This document shows positions 31,981 to 33,429 of a stretch of 33,429 bases of DNA, one piece after another. The stretch comes from Candidatus Anoxychlamydiales bacterium. Its GTDB lineage: Bacteria; Chlamydiota; Chlamydiia; Chlamydiales; SM23-39. The number at the start of each line of letters is the position of its first letter. The stretch's first letter is position 1. The notes beneath the pieces are model-generated. The model was not told where the DNA came from, ran no database searches, and worked only from the letters and a program-made list of their open reading frames with translations. Position numbers and translations under genes: made by a program. The DNA lies in NCBI GenBank assembly GCA_011064745.1, contig JAAKFJ010000004.1:1-33429 (forward strand), read 5' to 3'.

Positions 31981-33429
31981 TTAATCGACACACACCCCAT
32001 TATCATAATTAGAAATTGTTACATTTCCATCTTTCTCATATTTCTTCTTTTGGCCTTGTAGTTTATCATTTTTATAGTTTTGCTCTAAACAAATACTGCC
32101 ATCATCATAATATTTATTAATTTTCCCATGTCTTTTACCCTCTTTATACTCGCCTAAGAAAACAATTTTGCCTTTTTCATTAAAATGCTCACATTTACCC
32201 TCTAATCGATCGTCTTTATAATAATTCATAGCAGCTATTTGATCATTTTTATGAAACACCTTTTCTTCGCCTTGCTTAAGGCCCGCAACAAAAGTAACTA
32301 TTTTATAAATATTGCCATTTGGGAAAAGCCAAATAGATGGACCATTTTTTACATCATTTTTATATTCCGTTTTTATAAAAAGATCTCCTTTAGGAGAATA
32401 CACAAAACTAGTGCCATTTAAATGGCCATCAACATAGTTATAGCAAACAGCCCTATTGCCATTTTCATGGTATTCATTGACTAGACCATCGAGTTTATCA
32501 TTAATATAGGTCCCATCAGTCGCAAGTATTTTTTTACCCTCTTTATTCGGTGCAAAATACATTTTATATGGTCCAGTTTTTCTGTTATTTTTATAGGTAA
32601 ATAGCTGCTCTTGGCCACCTGGCATTTTTTGAAAATATTCACCTTCTAAATTGCCATTGGCATAAGAAGCTTTTTCTAAAAGAGCCCCATCTTTATCATA
32701 AAGCTCTTTATTTTCATGAAAATCTCCATGGAGATAATTGATAAGGGCTTCTTTACTCCCATCTGGATAAAAAGTTTGTTGAAGTCCATGCATCTTACCA
32801 TCTGTATCAAACTTGAAGAGTTTAGCAATGCAGCTTTCATAATCTTGGCAGATATCTTTTGGAAAATATTCGACATGATCACCTACTGGATTACCATTAT
32901 CAAATATTTTTACGAAATGCAAAGAGCCATCTTCAAAATAGCTTTTCATCTCGCTCACTAGTTTATCATCTTTAAAAGTAGCCTCTTTTGATACTTGTAA
33001 ATTTTCATAGTACCAAGTAGCTCTGCCCTCTTTTTTACCATTTTTAAAAAACAGTTTTTCTCTTAAGTGATCTTTTGAATAGAAAGAGAGAAAATCCCCT
33101 TCTAATAGATCATCTACATATCTAGCTGATAAGATTAAAGAACTTGTTTCATCATATTCTTTGTGAGATCCATTTCTTTTTCCATTTTCATAATCAATAA
33201 TCGCTTGTAAATTGCCGTTTTCATGCCACTGCCTATGCGATTTGTGAGGCTGATCGAGAACATAAAACCCTTCCATATTAGGTTGTCCATTTTCATACCA
33301 CTGAGCTAATATTCCATCCTTTTTATCTTCTTTAAAATTTATTTTTTTCTCTAAAATACCATTTTCATACCACTGAAGATACTCACCATCTCTTTTTCCA
33401 TCTTTAAAAGATGATTGAATTTTGATTTG
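31981..33429 (-). CDS. MORN/YwqK-type repeat protein, 5' end outside the window
   Basis: The frame is open from the right edge of the window to a TAA at 31981; the Met at 33276 is internal, because repeats continue upstream of it to base 33429. The visible 482 residues consist of ~22-residue repeats of the form W/Y-x-ENG-x-(L/K)-x(4-6)-Y/F-x-(N/D)-GK-x-(N/E)-G, about twenty in all. This is the MORN variant of the YwqK group. Such proteins bind lipids or partner proteins and include secreted effectors and antitoxins; no toxin is seen beside it. It precedes prs by 13 bases, so the two are probably co-transcribed. Confidence 0.8.
   Translation of the reverse strand, partial: QIKIQSSFKDGKRDGEYLQWYENGILEKKINFKEDKKDGILAQWYENGQPNMEGFYVLDQPHKSHRQWHENGNLQAIIDYENGKRNGSHKEYDETSSLILSARYVDDLLEGDFLSFYSKDHLREKLFFKNGKKEGRATWYYENLQVSKEATFKDDKLVSEMKSYFEDGSLHFVKIFDNGNPVGDHVEYFPKDICQDYESCIAKLFKFDTDGKMHGLQQTFYPDGSKEALINYLHGDFHENKELYDKDGALLEKASYANGNLEGEYFQKMPGGQEQLFTYKNNRKTGPYKMYFAPNKEGKKILATDGTYINDKLDGLVNEYHENGNRAVCYNYVDGHLNGTSFVYSPKGDLFIKTEYKNDVKNGPSIWLFPNGNIYKIVTFVAGLKQGEEKVFHKNDQIAAMNYYKDDRLEGKCEHFNEKGKIVFLGEYKEGKRHGKINKYYDDGSICLEQNYKNDKLQGQKKKYEKDGNVTISNYDNGVCVD

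Overview
The window is very AT-rich, densely coded DNA that fits a member of the Chlamydiota outside the classical Chlamydiaceae. This rests on gene content and order, not on a marker tree. The end of mnmG is followed by a lipoate-ligase-like gene. A sdhC-sdhA-sdhB cluster is followed in the wider order by tatD and then tolQ-tolR-tolA-tolB-pal and a LysM lipoprotein. From memory, this matches the Chlamydia trachomatis order gidA-lplA and sdhBAC-tatD-dsbD-exbB-exbD-tolA-tolB-pal. A PRPP synthetase, a two-partner-secretion type transporter, GT90 glycosyltransferases and a Legionella/chlamydia-type cysteine-rich outer-membrane protein point to an environmental lineage.

Layout. 1-1435: end of mnmG, a degenerate receiver-only regulator and an LplA-family protein (+). 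1538-2671: a MOMP-like porin (+). 2671-2864 (-): a non-coding stretch that folds as a 6S-like RNA with its own terminator. 2966-8354 (-): sdhB, sdhA, sdhC, an alpha/beta hydrolase and a TatD nuclease. 8355-14107 (-): an accessory island of three paralogous GT90 (CAP10-type) glycosyltransferases. An IscB nuclease with an upstream omega RNA (HEARO RNA) is inserted between the first and second genes in transcription order. The island sits where dsbD would be expected. 14287-18751 (+): the Tol-Pal operon with a LysM lipoprotein. 19058-20848 (+): a large multi-pass hydrophobic protein with an Inc-like bilobed segment and a near-consensus promoter. 20984-28415 (+): an OmpR-type regulator, a glycine-zipper lipoprotein, two TPR proteins, a VWA protein and RsmD. 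28522-30514 (+): an FhaC/ShlB-like transporter and a small ORF. 30477-33429 (-): a tandem PspC protein, a PRPP synthetase with an apparent Sec signal peptide and a MORN-repeat protein that runs off the window.

Much of the window concerns the envelope: Tol-Pal, a porin, a TPS-type transporter, glycosyltransferases, lipoproteins and TPR/VWA membrane proteins. The points I find most unusual are the IscB-omega RNA element with a readable candidate guide, the 6S-like RNA next to sdhB, the PRPP synthetase with an export signal, the VWA protein with a TonB-like SxxxH membrane anchor, and a pair of 32-bp tandem hairpin repeats between tatD and the glycosyltransferases.
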